Below are positions 18,484 to 27,524 of a stretch of DNA of 64,000 nt, piece after piece (positions within the stretch are counted from its first letter, which is position 1; every line of letters starts with the position of its first letter). This DNA is from Treponema parvum. GTDB lineage: Bacteria > Spirochaetota > Spirochaetia > Treponematales > Treponemataceae. Below the pieces are notes generated by a model that saw nothing but the letters and a program-made list of their open reading frames with translations, searched no databases and had not been told where the DNA came from. Made by a program: the position numbers and the translations under genes. Where the stretch lies: assembly GCF_017893965.1 (NCBI RefSeq), contig NZ_CP054142.1, positions 1,488,001-1,552,000 on the forward strand. Direction: 5' to 3'.

Positions 18484-20586
18484 TCACTGCAGCGGAGCAA
18501 AGTAACCGCTTTCGTCACGGCCGCTGCGGTTCATAAGATAAATTTCAGCTTCTACGGGAAGAAACGCCCGGCCGAAATTCGTAGGCAAAGAAGACCTGAA
18601 AGAAAGTTGATATAGTCCGGACGGAAGATTTATTATGTCGGTCACAACCGATAAAAGGCCTTCCGGGCGGTAAACATAATACGGCTCCCCCGCCGTATTA
18701 TCGCAAAGGTACTGTATTTCGCCGTCAAGAGAACCCTCTTTCAAATTTATTACGGAAAACGCTATGGAATTATTATTGAGATAGGCCGTCAAATTCGAAA
18801 GCCCGTAATTTCCGAAAGCGGACGAAGATACGTTTCCGCAGGTTATATAAATTATCGCACGCTTTTTTTCGCCGGACATAAGATCGTTCGCGGCAAGCCG
18901 CAAAGCCAGATCAAGTCTGCCTTCGCTTTCCAAGGGCGCTTTTAACGCCGCAGGCGAAAAATTAAGCAGTCCCCGCGTATTTCCCCTGTATTCAAGGACG
19001 GGAATTTTTCCTGCCGAAACAACCCGCACTGTTCCCTTCCCTTCCATAGCGGAAACAATCTCTCTGACGGCAGTTTGAAGCTCGCCGCTGCTTGCCGCCA
19101 TGGCGGGATTCCTGTCAATCACAAATGTTATATCGGCAACGGTATTTGCAGACACGGCGCCCTCCAGCCGCAGATCGGTTACGGGTCTTTTGTTTTCGCT
19201 CACGTAAAAATTCACGTCTCTAAGGCCGACTACGCTCTGGCGGCGGCGGTTTTCCACACGCACATCCATCGTAACTTTCGGAAATTCTTCCGCGTTCACG
19301 TGTTCGATCTGAACGAAAAGCCCGCCTAAGACTTCCGTCATTTTGGACATAAGGTAAACTTCGTTGGCGGTAATATCCGTAACAAGAATGTTGCCGTTTA
19401 CGTCGGGAACGGCGCTCGTAATGCGCGAAGGCGCATTGCCGGTATTTGCGTTTTCAAACACGGAACCGTTTCTTGTATCTACGGAAATAATACGATTTTT
19501 ATCGCAAACGACCAAGTAACTGCCCCATTTTTTCATAGATTCGGGCTTTGAAAACTTTTTTTCTTCAACAAGAATATCGACATAGTTTCCGAAGCGATCA
19601 AACTCGTAAATCGCTCCGCTGACACAGTCGGCGACAAAGACCCTGCCGTCGTCTACGGCAATTCCTGTCGGCCCCGAAAAACCCGGAAACGAGGCCGTCT
19701 TCGAGCCGAAAAAAAACAAAGGTTCGCCGTCGCGGTCAAAAACATTTACCCTGCAGTTTCCGAAATCTGTAACGTAAATATTACCGTATCCGTCCTGTGC
19801 CAAATATTGAGGCCCTACCATCTGGCCTAAAGAGCGCCCCTTGGAACCTATATATTTTTCAAATCGCCCGTTGCCGGTAAAAAGGCTGAGCCTTCCCCCT
19901 GCGCTTTCGCTTATCAAAAGTTTTCCGTCCAAAAGTCTTATAATATCCGTAGGACGGTCAAAGCCGTTAATGGGACCGGTTACGCGGTTTATCACGTTTC
20001 CGTTTACGTCGATGCGTAAAAGATCGTTGGAACCGTATGATAAAACCCATATTGAACCGTCGGGATTAGGCAAAACTGAAACGGGCTGGCTGAAAACCGT
20101 TTCTTTTCCGTTTACGCCGGGAAAGCCGCCCGCCTCCGTATACTTCAGCGAGGATTCCTGATTGGCCCCTGTTATGCGGCGCTCGCGGACAATTTCTATA
20201 CGGTTTTGCAAAAGAAGACCGCCGTAACCCGCCTCTGCTGCAAACTGCCACTGCTGCAATGCGGCTCCTTCAATGCCTGAACGATAGTAGGCTTTTCCCA
20301 GCCAGTCCAAAATAAGGTTTTCTTCCGGCAAATAAGACAGAGCCTTTTCAAACTGCAAAATGGCGTCGTTGAACGCGTTGCGATAATAAGCCTGTACGCC
20401 CCGCCTGAATTCCGTTTCAGCGTAAGTGTTTGCGCTCGAATTCCTGCCGAAATCGGTCTGTGAAAAAACGCCTTTACTTCCCGCAAAAAACAGCAAAGCC
20501 GTAAAAAAAGTTATTTTTATAATTAAAGAATCTCTACAAAAACCGAGACCGTCAAATTTTTTTTTCATAAAGTACCAATCACGCAT
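18484..20586 (-). CDS. Exported TPR / NHL-repeat protein with VWA-like C-terminal region
   Basis: Predicted exported 700-residue protein. After a hydrophobic signal segment (about 22-42, cleavage near VFSQ) come TPR-like helices (about 60-135: YRNAFNDAILQFEKALSYLP), then a six-bladed NHL/beta-propeller region (about 165-400) with repeated cores such as YGNIYVTDFGNCRVNVFDRDG, and a C-terminal region with a VWA-like pattern (DITFVIDRNPAMAAS, RAIIYITCGNVSSSAFG; about 455-640). The metal-site DxSxS is degenerate. A second start, 20568, is possible. The gene overlaps the end of the TPR gene upstream, and both probably form one unit. It may be a periplasmic scaffold; the exact function is unknown. 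Confidence 0.72.
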   Translation of the reverse strand: MRDWYFMKKKFDGLGFCRDSLIIKITFFTALLFFAGSKGVFSQTDFGRNSSANTYAETEFRRGVQAYYRNAFNDAILQFEKALSYLPEENLILDWLGKAYYRSGIEGAALQQWQFAAEAGYGGLLLQNRIEIVRERRITGANQESSLKYTEAGGFPGVNGKETVFSQPVSVLPNPDGSIWVLSYGSNDLLRIDVNGNVINRVTGPINGFDRPTDIIRLLDGKLLISESAGGRLSLFTGNGRFEKYIGSKGRSLGQMVGPQYLAQDGYGNIYVTDFGNCRVNVFDRDGEPLFFFGSKTASFPGFSGPTGIAVDDGRVFVADCVSGAIYEFDRFGNYVDILVEEKKFSKPESMKKWGSYLVVCDKNRIISVDTRNGSVFENANTGNAPSRITSAVPDVNGNILVTDITANEVYLMSKMTEVLGGLFVQIEHVNAEEFPKVTMDVRVENRRRQSVVGLRDVNFYVSENKRPVTDLRLEGAVSANTVADITFVIDRNPAMAASSGELQTAVREIVSAMEGKGTVRVVSAGKIPVLEYRGNTRGLLNFSPAALKAPLESEGRLDLALRLAANDLMSGEKKRAIIYITCGNVSSSAFGNYGLSNLTAYLNNNSIAFSVINLKEGSLDGEIQYLCDNTAGEPYYVYRPEGLLSVVTDIINLPSGLYQLSFRSSLPTNFGRAFLPVEAEIYLMNRSGRDESGYFAPLQ

Positions 20587-21262
20587 AACGGGTTTCCGTT
20601 ATGATCCTGAGATGCTCGGCAATTTCATGGTTCCCCTTGTTAAGGAGCGAAGCCTGCCGCACATATTTATCGGCTTCTTTCATAAGACCGAGCTTAAAAT
20701 ATACCCAGCCCAAAGAATCAAGACAGGCAGCCGAATTGGGCTCGCCGTCTACGGCCTTTTTACAGAAAGCGAGAGCTTCCGTAAGATCCCGATTTTCGCA
20801 CGCGAGCACGTAACCCAAACCGTTTAGCGCCGTAAGATTTTTGGAATCTTCGGCAAGCGCTTTTCGATAATAGTCTATACAATCATCGATTTCATCCTGC
20901 TGCCATGAGATATAGGCCAAAGAAGCGTAGACTGAAGCCGGGCGGTAGCCGAGTTCGAGCAATTTGTTCAATTCAAATTGCGCAAGCCGCTTGCGACCCG
21001 AAAGAGCGTAGATCACTGCAAGGATGTAGCGGCATTGAAGTATGCGGTTGTTGTTTTTTCCTGCCGTAACCACCTGCTCCAAATACAAAAGAGCGTCGTC
21101 ATAACGGCCTACCTTGGCATAGCACAGACCTATGTAATACATAAGCTCCATGCTGTCGGCGCCGGAATCGTCGGGAAGAGAGAGAAAAAAAGCAAGCGCT
21201 TCTTTAAAGGAATTTCTGTTGTATAGACTTATTCCTTCGGATAGAATTTTATCATCAGACAT
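20579..21262 (-). CDS. Tetratricopeptide-repeat protein
   Basis: The 227-residue protein consists almost wholly of TPR units (for example DSMELMYYIGLCYAKVGRYD and CLDSLGWVYFKLGLMKEADK), about six helix pairs, without signal peptide or membrane segment. TPR units make protein-protein contacts, so a scaffold role is likely. It overlaps the start of the downstream TPR/NHL gene by 8 bp, suggesting that they act together. It lies 20 bp downstream of surE. Confidence 0.75.
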   Translation of the reverse strand: MSDDKILSEGISLYNRNSFKEALAFFLSLPDDSGADSMELMYYIGLCYAKVGRYDDALLYLEQVVTAGKNNNRILQCRYILAVIYALSGRKRLAQFELNKLLELGYRPASVYASLAYISWQQDEIDDCIDYYRKALAEDSKNLTALNGLGYVLACENRDLTEALAFCKKAVDGEPNSAACLDSLGWVYFKLGLMKEADKYVRQASLLNKGNHEIAEHLRIITETRYA

Positions 21263-21282
21263 TACAACCCACCGTATTTATT

Positions 21283-22056
21283 TTACAGTGAAAATGAAAT
21301 ATCGTCCACTATTCCTGCGCTTTTAGGTTCGGCATAAACGCGAGTTACGGAAATAAATCCTTTTTCAACGGCTTCATAATCGTGATATGTTCTTCCGCTC
21401 GTATGTATTTTGCCGCCCTGAGCAGAACAAATCTTCGTTTCATCGTCAATCTCGTCAATCTTTATGCTGTCGTTATACCGTCTGAAAGAAATATCCGTCA
21501 TCTTGACTCCTAGATACGCTGCGGACGAGCTTAAGGCGTTTACGTTTACAAAGACGCTGTTCCCGTCGTGTTCTTCCGCATATGAAACCGGACGGCAAAG
21601 AGAAATAAGAAGTTCGAGATTTTTCGCGGCAAAATCCGCAAGGCCGTCATAATAGTAATTTTCGTCATGAGTTTCCAAACTGAGCGCTATGCCGGGAATT
21701 CCTGCGAGCGCGGCCTGCCTGGCTGCGGCGGCTGTTCCCGAATAAACTATGTCGGTTCCTATGTTCGCGCCTTGATTTATTCCCGAAATTACGGCGTCGG
21801 GCACACGCGAAAGAAGCCTTCCTCCCGATCCTGCCGAAAGTATCACGCAGTCGGCAGGAGTTCCCTCATAGCAGTACACGCGGTCTTTTATCTTTGTAAG
21901 CTTTAAAGAACGATCCATGGATACGCACTGAGAAACTCCCGAACGGTTTCTGTCGGGAGCAACTACCCAAACCTCATGTTCAAAAGACAATCGCTTTGCC
22001 AGAACGCTGAGGCCGTCGCCCGATATACCGTCGTCATTAGTCAAAAGAAGCAGCAT
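21283..22056 (-). CDS. surE: 5'/3'-nucleotidase SurE
   Basis: SurE is a metal-dependent phosphatase acting on nucleoside monophosphates, linked to stationary-phase survival. The N-terminal signature LLLLTNDDGISG carries Asn7, Asp8 and Asp9, followed by APDRNRSGVS and the SGINQGANIGTDIVYSGTAAAARQA block, all typical of the family. The length of 257 residues is normal. It lies 19 bp behind the galactokinase-like gene and 20 bp ahead of the TPR gene, so a common transcript is likely. Confidence 0.93.
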   Translation of the reverse strand: MLLLLTNDDGISGDGLSVLAKRLSFEHEVWVVAPDRNRSGVSQCVSMDRSLKLTKIKDRVYCYEGTPADCVILSAGSGGRLLSRVPDAVISGINQGANIGTDIVYSGTAAAARQAALAGIPGIALSLETHDENYYYDGLADFAAKNLELLISLCRPVSYAEEHDGNSVFVNVNALSSSAAYLGVKMTDISFRRYNDSIKIDEIDDETKICSAQGGKIHTSGRTYHDYEAVEKGFISVTRVYAEPKSAGIVDDISFSL

Positions 22057-22075
22057 ATTTTAAATCTTTTATCCT

Positions 22076-23257
22076 TTAATTTTTTATAATATGAGCTCCG
22101 TCCGCCGGAAGTACCGGATATGTGAGCGGATGAAACCCGAATATCCTTTCGTAGTCTTTCAAATACTTTTTAAAAGTCTCTACATCGTCTTTGCGGATTA
22201 TAGTGTAAAGACAGCGTCCGAACCCCTTTCCCGTTATGCGTCCGCAGGTTACGGGATTTCTTACATCTTCAAGGTTCGGTTCAAGTTCCCCCACGCGCTT
22301 TAATATCCAATCTATTTCAGGGCAGGATATCTCATAAAGGTCTCTCATGCTTTCATGGCTGCGGTTTACGGCGCGGGCAAACATTCCGAAATTCTTTTTG
22401 GCAATTCCGTCAAGCGCAAGTAGAACGTTATTATGTTCATACATGATGCACAAAAGCCTGCGTCTCATATCTTCGGACACCACTGAAAGAGTTTCGTTTA
22501 TTTCCGTAGTGTCCGCGCTGTAAGACCAGCCGCCGTGTGCGTTGATTTTTTTTTCTTTAAGTTCCCCTAAAATCAAAGCGTTTCCGGCTTCGATCATCAC
22601 GTCTTTATCCCAAGTGGAAATTCGCGGAACCCTTGCGTCCGTGAGCATCACGACATGCTCGTTAAAATCGACGGGAATATTCTCGCAGCGTCCCTTTGAA
22701 TGATCTGTCAAAAGAAGCGTTCCTTTTTTCGAATACAGGGCTGAAAAATTGTCCGCAAGAAAATTTCCCGTGTTAAGGAATAACTTATTGCCTCTTTCGA
22801 TAACCTGAAGAAGCTGCGGTTCGGAAAAACTAAGCGAAAGAACCGCATTTACCGCCAGCGCCGTTCCGATTTTTATCGCAGTGGTGATGCCGAATCCTGC
22901 GGAAGGGAGAATATCGCTGTATATCGTAAAACTAAGGCCCTGAAGGGTTGCGCCCCCAGAAACGAATCCGTATATTATCGCTTTTACGGCGTTGGCCCAG
23001 CGGTCTTCTTTTTTGAATTTCAGCGATGTAAGGCTTGTTTTTTTTCGTTCGTTGAGCTGCGGAAAATAAAAATGAAGCGATGAGTCTTCTCGGCGTGAAA
23101 CGGCTACATAGACGGGCAGATTTACGGCCATCGAAAGAGTTTTATCTCTAAAAAACCAAGAATGTTCGCCTATAAGATGAAAACGTCCGGGAGCACAAAC
23201 CGTTATATCGGGCAAGACCCCGTATTCGGTTTTGTGTGCGCCGTTTACAAACTCCAT
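22076..23257 (-). CDS. Galactokinase-like GHMP kinase with altered sugar-binding motif
   Basis: The 393-residue protein has the galactokinase architecture of the GHMP family: APGRFHLIGEH near the N-terminus, a phosphate-binding loop (PSAGFGITTAIKIG), and the C-terminal GRITGKGFGRCL motif. In true galactokinases the first motif reads GEHTDY, whose Asp contacts the sugar; here it is GEHSWF, so that Asp is missing. The phosphate loop also departs from the usual GGGLSSSA. The catalytic-Asp region (NFLADNFSALY) is plausible. It may phosphorylate another sugar or serve as a regulator. It is first in the minus-strand unit with surE. Confidence 0.68.
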   Translation of the reverse strand: MEFVNGAHKTEYGVLPDITVCAPGRFHLIGEHSWFFRDKTLSMAVNLPVYVAVSRREDSSLHFYFPQLNERKKTSLTSLKFKKEDRWANAVKAIIYGFVSGGATLQGLSFTIYSDILPSAGFGITTAIKIGTALAVNAVLSLSFSEPQLLQVIERGNKLFLNTGNFLADNFSALYSKKGTLLLTDHSKGRCENIPVDFNEHVVMLTDARVPRISTWDKDVMIEAGNALILGELKEKKINAHGGWSYSADTTEINETLSVVSEDMRRRLLCIMYEHNNVLLALDGIAKKNFGMFARAVNRSHESMRDLYEISCPEIDWILKRVGELEPNLEDVRNPVTCGRITGKGFGRCLYTIIRKDDVETFKKYLKDYERIFGFHPLTYPVLPADGAHIIKN

Positions 23258-23322
23258 AATAAATTTTCCACTATAATATCATTATTGCGTTTTTACAACG
23301 TTATAGGATAGAATATACCGTA

Positions 23323-25074
23323 ATGAATCTTTTTTTACAAGTTTTTTGCTCGCTTTTTTCCGCGCTGCTGTGCGCTCTTGCCGTTCCAAATGAATTTTTA
23401 ACTTTCGGTTCGCCTTTTTTAGGTCTTATCGCTCTCATTCCCCATTATCTTGCCGTTTCAAAAAGCACTTCGTTCAAAAACGCCGTATTTTTAAATGCCT
23501 TACAGGTTATGGCTGTACACTTGATTTCAAGTTTTTGGCTTGCAAATTTTAGAGATTTCGCAATATTTACTTTGGGCGCTTCGGCGGCGGGGACGGCCTG
23601 TATAGGAGCATTTTTCGGTTGGATTTTATTTTTTCCGTACGCAAAACCGAGCCGTGTTTATGCAAAACCGCGCGGCCTTTATGTAAAAACGCACGCGGCG
23701 GAAAGTGTTTTATTAAGACGCGATATAAAAAAAATCTTTTACCCGTCTTTTAGAATTCTTTATTTTTCTGCGGTCTGGGTAGCGTGGGAATGGGTAAAAT
23801 CCAACGGATTTTTAGGCTATCCGTGGGGAACTCTTTCAATGTGTTTTTATAATGCTAAATGTTTTATACAGATCGCAGATATTTCAGGCGCGTACGGAAT
23901 AACTTTTCTTGCAGTTCTCTTTTCTTCGGTATGCGCTGAAGGCATTAATCTCATCGGTTCAATAAAAAATTTCCAAAATCCTAAAGAAATTCTCTCGGAT
24001 TATAAAATGACCGCCTCTCTGTGCGTTTCTTTTTTTGTACTGAGCTTCGCTTACGGGGTTTTTCAGTATTCGAAAAAGCGCACCCCCGTAAAGTTTTTGA
24101 ACACCGTGATCGTCCAACAAAACATAGATCCTTGGGGCGATACAGACGATTCTTTATCCGTAACTCTGTCAAAAAATCTTTCGGAACAATACATAGAACA
24201 GATGCGTGAAAACAGGATTTCGCCCGATCTTGTCGTATGGAGCGAAGCGGTGCTGCGCTGCCCATTTCCGCAAGGACAAAATTATTACAAAAAAGCTCCC
24301 GCCGACGAACCTTTGATAAATTTTATCGATCGCATGAACGTACCGTTTTTAGTGGGCGCGCCTTATCTGTTGGACAAAAAAACAAATTCATACGGTAACG
24401 CGGCGGTTCTCATAGACGCCGACGGAATTTTTCGCGGTGCATACAGCAAAATTCACCTAGTTCCATTTGCGGAAATAATTCCGTGGGTCGAATTTAAATG
24501 GGTGGCCTTTTTGATGGACAGTTTGGTAGGGTTCTCAAGCAGCTGGAAAGCGGGAAATCAATACGTGCTTTTCGACATTCCGGCACATGTAAATCCTGAA
24601 TATGAGGCTCCTGTGTCCGTCATCTCGCTTACGGAGGAATCAAAAGTCCCCGTAGTGAGAATCGGAACTCCTATATGCTTTGAAGACGCATTTCCTAAAA
24701 TATGCGGGAATTTTTCCAAAGCCGGATGCGAGCTTTTCATAAATCTTACCGACGATTCGTGGTCGCGCACCGCTTCCGCCGAATATCAGCACTTTGTTAT
24801 CGCAGCCCTGCGCTCCGTCGAATTTCGTACCCCGATGGTGCGCTCTACGAATTCCGGCTATTCAACCGTCATAGATCCGGCAGGCAGAGTGCTTCAGGAC
24901 TTACCGCTTTTTACTCCCGCAGCCGCTTCCTGTGCCGTACCCGTATATGAAAAAACGGTAACTATATACGAACGATTCGGCAACTGGCTCGCATATTGCT
25001 GCATGATATTCGTATTTTTAAGCCTTTGTTTTGCCGCAAAAGACGGAACGGAAAACAACGGAACGGCGCATTAA
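23323..25074 (+). CDS. lnt: Apolipoprotein N-acyltransferase Lnt
   Basis: Adds the third acyl chain to the N-terminal Cys of lipoproteins at the outer face of the inner membrane. The 583-residue product has an N-terminal hydrophobic bundle (about 1-255, with an inserted basic loop at about 107-145), a periplasmic nitrilase-type domain, and a C-terminal anchor (WLAYCCMIFVFLSLCF). The catalytic triad is in place: Glu308 (VVWSEAV), Lys376 (YSKIHL) and Cys452 (PICFED). The start at 23323 follows a weak ribosome-binding site. It fits an organism rich in lipoproteins such as the one at 9131. Confidence 0.92.
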   Translation: MNLFLQVFCSLFSALLCALAVPNEFLTFGSPFLGLIALIPHYLAVSKSTSFKNAVFLNALQVMAVHLISSFWLANFRDFAIFTLGASAAGTACIGAFFGWILFFPYAKPSRVYAKPRGLYVKTHAAESVLLRRDIKKIFYPSFRILYFSAVWVAWEWVKSNGFLGYPWGTLSMCFYNAKCFIQIADISGAYGITFLAVLFSSVCAEGINLIGSIKNFQNPKEILSDYKMTASLCVSFFVLSFAYGVFQYSKKRTPVKFLNTVIVQQNIDPWGDTDDSLSVTLSKNLSEQYIEQMRENRISPDLVVWSEAVLRCPFPQGQNYYKKAPADEPLINFIDRMNVPFLVGAPYLLDKKTNSYGNAAVLIDADGIFRGAYSKIHLVPFAEIIPWVEFKWVAFLMDSLVGFSSSWKAGNQYVLFDIPAHVNPEYEAPVSVISLTEESKVPVVRIGTPICFEDAFPKICGNFSKAGCELFINLTDDSWSRTASAEYQHFVIAALRSVEFRTPMVRSTNSGYSTVIDPAGRVLQDLPLFTPAAASCAVPVYEKTVTIYERFGNWLAYCCMIFVFLSLCFAAKDGTENNGTAH

Positions 25075-25189
25075 CTAGGCAGATTTTTTGACGGCCGCCG
25101 GATCGGCGCGGTGATCCGACGCAGCACGAACGGCCGTACTTGACGCCGCATGTCAGCACGGCAAAATTGCGCTGCGGATCAGCGCTGTT

Positions 25190-25230
25190 AATTGTCAACC
25201 TATTTAACTTTTTTAATGCCAATTGTAAAC
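25190..25230 (+). promoter_or_regulatory. Direct repeat upstream of bioY
   Basis: AATTGTCAAC (25190-25199) and AATTGTAAAC (25221-25230) are spaced 31 bp apart, three helical turns, just before bioY. The half-site resembles half of known BirA operators (TTGTAAAC), but the second inverted half is missing, so biotin control is only a possibility. Confidence 0.3.
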
Positions 25231-25241
25231 TACCGTCACAT

Positions 25242-25820
25242 ATGAAAAAGAATTTTGTAATTCCGGTTTTTATTGCGGCATTTGCCGCTCTTATCGGCGC
25301 AGGCGCTTTTATAGCAATTCCTGCCGGGGCTACGGTAGTTCCTATCGTAATGCAAAACATGTTCGCCGTTCTTTCAGGCTGTCTGCTCGGAGGGCTTAAC
25401 GGCGGAGCGGCCGCGCTGCTCTTTGTCCTTGCGGGAACTATGGGACTTCCTGTGTTTTCAGGAGGGCGAGGAGGCGTCGCCCACATACTAGGCCCTACGG
25501 GAGGTTTTCTTATAGGCTATATTTTGGCAGCCGCAGTATCGGGCCTGATAGCGGGAAAACCTAAAGTCCTGCAAAAGACCTCCAAGGTCAAATACGTTTT
25601 ACGCTTGGCCGCCGCAGCCGTATCTGGCTTTGTCGTGCTTTACGTACCCGGCGTCCTATGGTTTATGCACACCCGAAACGCAAGCTTCGCTTCCACTATG
25701 GCCGCCTGCGTGCTTCCGTTCATTTTAGGAGATGTAATAAAGTGCATACTAACCGTCTTGTTTTCTTTAAAATTTCGTCCGGTAATCGCCCGATACTTAA
25801 ACTCGGATGAACGTCCTTAA
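25242..25820 (+). CDS. bioY: Biotin transporter substrate-binding subunit BioY
   Basis: S-component of an energy-coupling-factor transporter that binds biotin in the membrane. With the ATG at 25242 the product has 192 residues and opens straight into the first membrane helix (MKKNFVIPVFIAAFAALIG); a longer in-frame start (25140) would add an unrelated hydrophilic tail. Family motifs are seen: VVPIVMQNMFAVLSG, GTMGLPVFSGGRGG, and GPTGGFLIGY. About six helices are predicted. It is followed by ATPase and T-component genes, giving a complete BioMNY-type set. It also suggests the organism takes up biotin rather than making it. Confidence 0.92.
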   Translation: MKKNFVIPVFIAAFAALIGAGAFIAIPAGATVVPIVMQNMFAVLSGCLLGGLNGGAAALLFVLAGTMGLPVFSGGRGGVAHILGPTGGFLIGYILAAAVSGLIAGKPKVLQKTSKVKYVLRLAAAAVSGFVVLYVPGVLWFMHTRNASFASTMAACVLPFILGDVIKCILTVLFSLKFRPVIARYLNSDERP

Positions 25821-25825
25821 AAAGT

Positions 25826-26626
25826 ATGCAATTTTCTAACGCTTCGTCTGCACCCAAGCCGTCCGGCGCCAAGCTTGAAGTCTGCAAGCTGAGCAAATAT
25901 TTTTACATATCGTCGGAAGGTAACGATGTAAAGACCGTCCTCGACGATATTTCGTTTACGCTCGAACAGAGCAGCTGCACGGTAATAGGAGGCGCAAACG
26001 GTTCCGGAAAGACAGTCCTTATGTCGATCATTGCAGGCCTTTTAAAACAAAGCTCGGGCGAAGTAACAATTTCATTTTCCGACGGCAAAAAAAGCGACGG
26101 TAAAAAAAAATTCGCAGGGATCGTCTTTCAGGACGCGGATTCGCAAATTTTGGGCGAAACCCCCTTGGAAGACGTCATGTACGGAGCCGTAAACTGCGGT
26201 CTTTCCAAGCCGGAAGCAAAAAAGGCCGCGTTGGAAGCGTTGGGAAAAGTAGGACTTAGAGACAAAGCCGAGCACCCTGCCAGATTTTTATCAGGCGGGG
26301 AAAAACGACGCCTAGCGGTCGCCGGAATTCTTGTGATGGACCGCCCTCTGATAATTTTTGACGAACCCTATGCAAATTTAGACTATGACGGCGTAAAGCA
26401 GGTAAATTCTCTTATAGAATTTCTTAAAGGTCAAGGCAAAACTCTCATAATTTTAATGCATGAAATTGAAAAATGCCTCGCCCTCGCCGACCGTTTTATA
26501 GTCTTATTCAAAGGAAAAAAAGTTTTTGACGGCTCGCCTAAAGAAGGCATTCAAAAAGACCTTGCAGCGTGGGGCATAAAACCGCCGACGCCCGGCACAA
26601 GGGTTGAGGATCTCATATGGAAATAA
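25826..26626 (+). CDS. Energy-coupling factor ABC ATPase (BioM/EcfA type)
   Basis: Drives vitamin uptake through BioY. The 266-residue protein has every ABC motif: Walker A GGANGSGKT (55-63), Q-loop VFQDAD, signature LSGGEKRRLAVAG, Walker B PLIIFDEPYANLD and the switch His in LIILMHE. It begins 6 bp after bioY and its end overlaps the T-component gene by 10 bp. It most likely works as a homodimer, because only one ATPase gene is present here, and is dedicated to biotin (BioM) by context. Confidence 0.9.
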   Translation: MQFSNASSAPKPSGAKLEVCKLSKYFYISSEGNDVKTVLDDISFTLEQSSCTVIGGANGSGKTVLMSIIAGLLKQSSGEVTISFSDGKKSDGKKKFAGIVFQDADSQILGETPLEDVMYGAVNCGLSKPEAKKAALEALGKVGLRDKAEHPARFLSGGEKRRLAVAGILVMDRPLIIFDEPYANLDYDGVKQVNSLIEFLKGQGKTLIILMHEIEKCLALADRFIVLFKGKKVFDGSPKEGIQKDLAAWGIKPPTPGTRVEDLIWK

Positions 26627-27267
26627 AAAGGCAAAGAGCGACGACAGACTTCATCCTTTACGGTTACCGGATCGGAAACAGTTTTCTGCACAAAATTCCT
26701 GCCGGAATAAAGCTCCTTGCAATACTCGTTTTGAGCGTATGCATTTTATATGCTCCTGCCGCCGCATGCGCCGCATTTTTTTTAATATTAATATTGTTCG
26801 CTCTAAAAGCCGAAATTCCTTTCAGCCTCTTAACGGCCGATCTTACCCCAATATTTTATTACGGAATTTTGCTGTACGTAACTTCAGCCTTATCTAAAAA
26901 AAACTTTATGCCTTCCCTTAGTGACGTGATATTTTGTTTTAGACTTTTGACAATGCTTATGATGTCGTCGATTTTATTCAGAACCACGACGCCCTTGGAA
27001 TTAAAGTCCGCGCTGGAAGAAATTGAAATTTCCATAAGAAAAAAGCTTCGTCTTAAACCGAAGGCGGAAATCGCCGTCATGTTTTCGTATTTTTTGCTTT
27101 TTTTGCCGCGGATATTTGCTATATGGAACGACATAAGCCGCGCTTACAAAGCCCGCGGAGGAAAAAACGACATCAAAAAAATCTTTGTTTTGTTCCCTAT
27201 TCTCATCTCGCTAAGCATTCATAAGGCATGGAACACGGCCCTTGCGGCAGAGGCAAGAAGCCGGTAA
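26617..27267 (+). CDS. Energy-coupling factor transmembrane protein (BioN/EcfT type)
   Basis: T-component that links the ATPase to BioY. The 216-residue protein has four to five hydrophobic helices and the family's coupling motif with small residues and Arg (YKARGGKND, an A-R-G type motif) near residue 180. It overlaps the ATPase gene by 10 bp. It ends 5 bp before a tRNA-Val on the other strand. Confidence 0.88.
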   Translation: MEIKRQRATTDFILYGYRIGNSFLHKIPAGIKLLAILVLSVCILYAPAAACAAFFLILILFALKAEIPFSLLTADLTPIFYYGILLYVTSALSKKNFMPSLSDVIFCFRLLTMLMMSSILFRTTTPLELKSALEEIEISIRKKLRLKPKAEIAVMFSYFLLFLPRIFAIWNDISRAYKARGGKNDIKKIFVLFPILISLSIHKAWNTALAAEARSR

Positions 27268-27271
27268 AAAT

Positions 27272-27345
27272 TGCGCGATACTAGAATCGAACTAGTGACC
27301 CCAAGCGTGTCATGCTTGTACTCTAACCAACTGAGCTAATCGCGC
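27272..27345 (-). tRNA. tRNA-Val (GAC)
   Basis: On the minus strand the acceptor GCGCGAT pairs with ATCGCGC. The D arm GCTCAGTTGGTTAGAGT, anticodon stem CAAGC/GCTTG with loop ATGACAC (anticodon GAC) and T arm ACTAGTTCGATTCTAGT are complete. Discriminator A; CCA is not encoded. Confidence 0.95.
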
Positions 27346-27524
27346 TTATCGATATGATAGAAACAGCTTATAAAAAAATAAGATTTTAGTCAATCAACAT
27401 ATCACGCCGCAGATTCGCGGTATTAAACTACACTCCCGGCAGCGTCTTGCCGCTCGCAACAAGGATCCTCCAGCCGTTTGCGCGGAAAAGTTTGTACCGC
27501 GCCGCCGTAAAAAAGCTTGCAAAA

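Noticed and set aside
25190-25230. Classical BirA operator before bioY
   Set aside because: Only direct half-sites are present; the inverted partner is missing, so it is listed only as a direct repeat.
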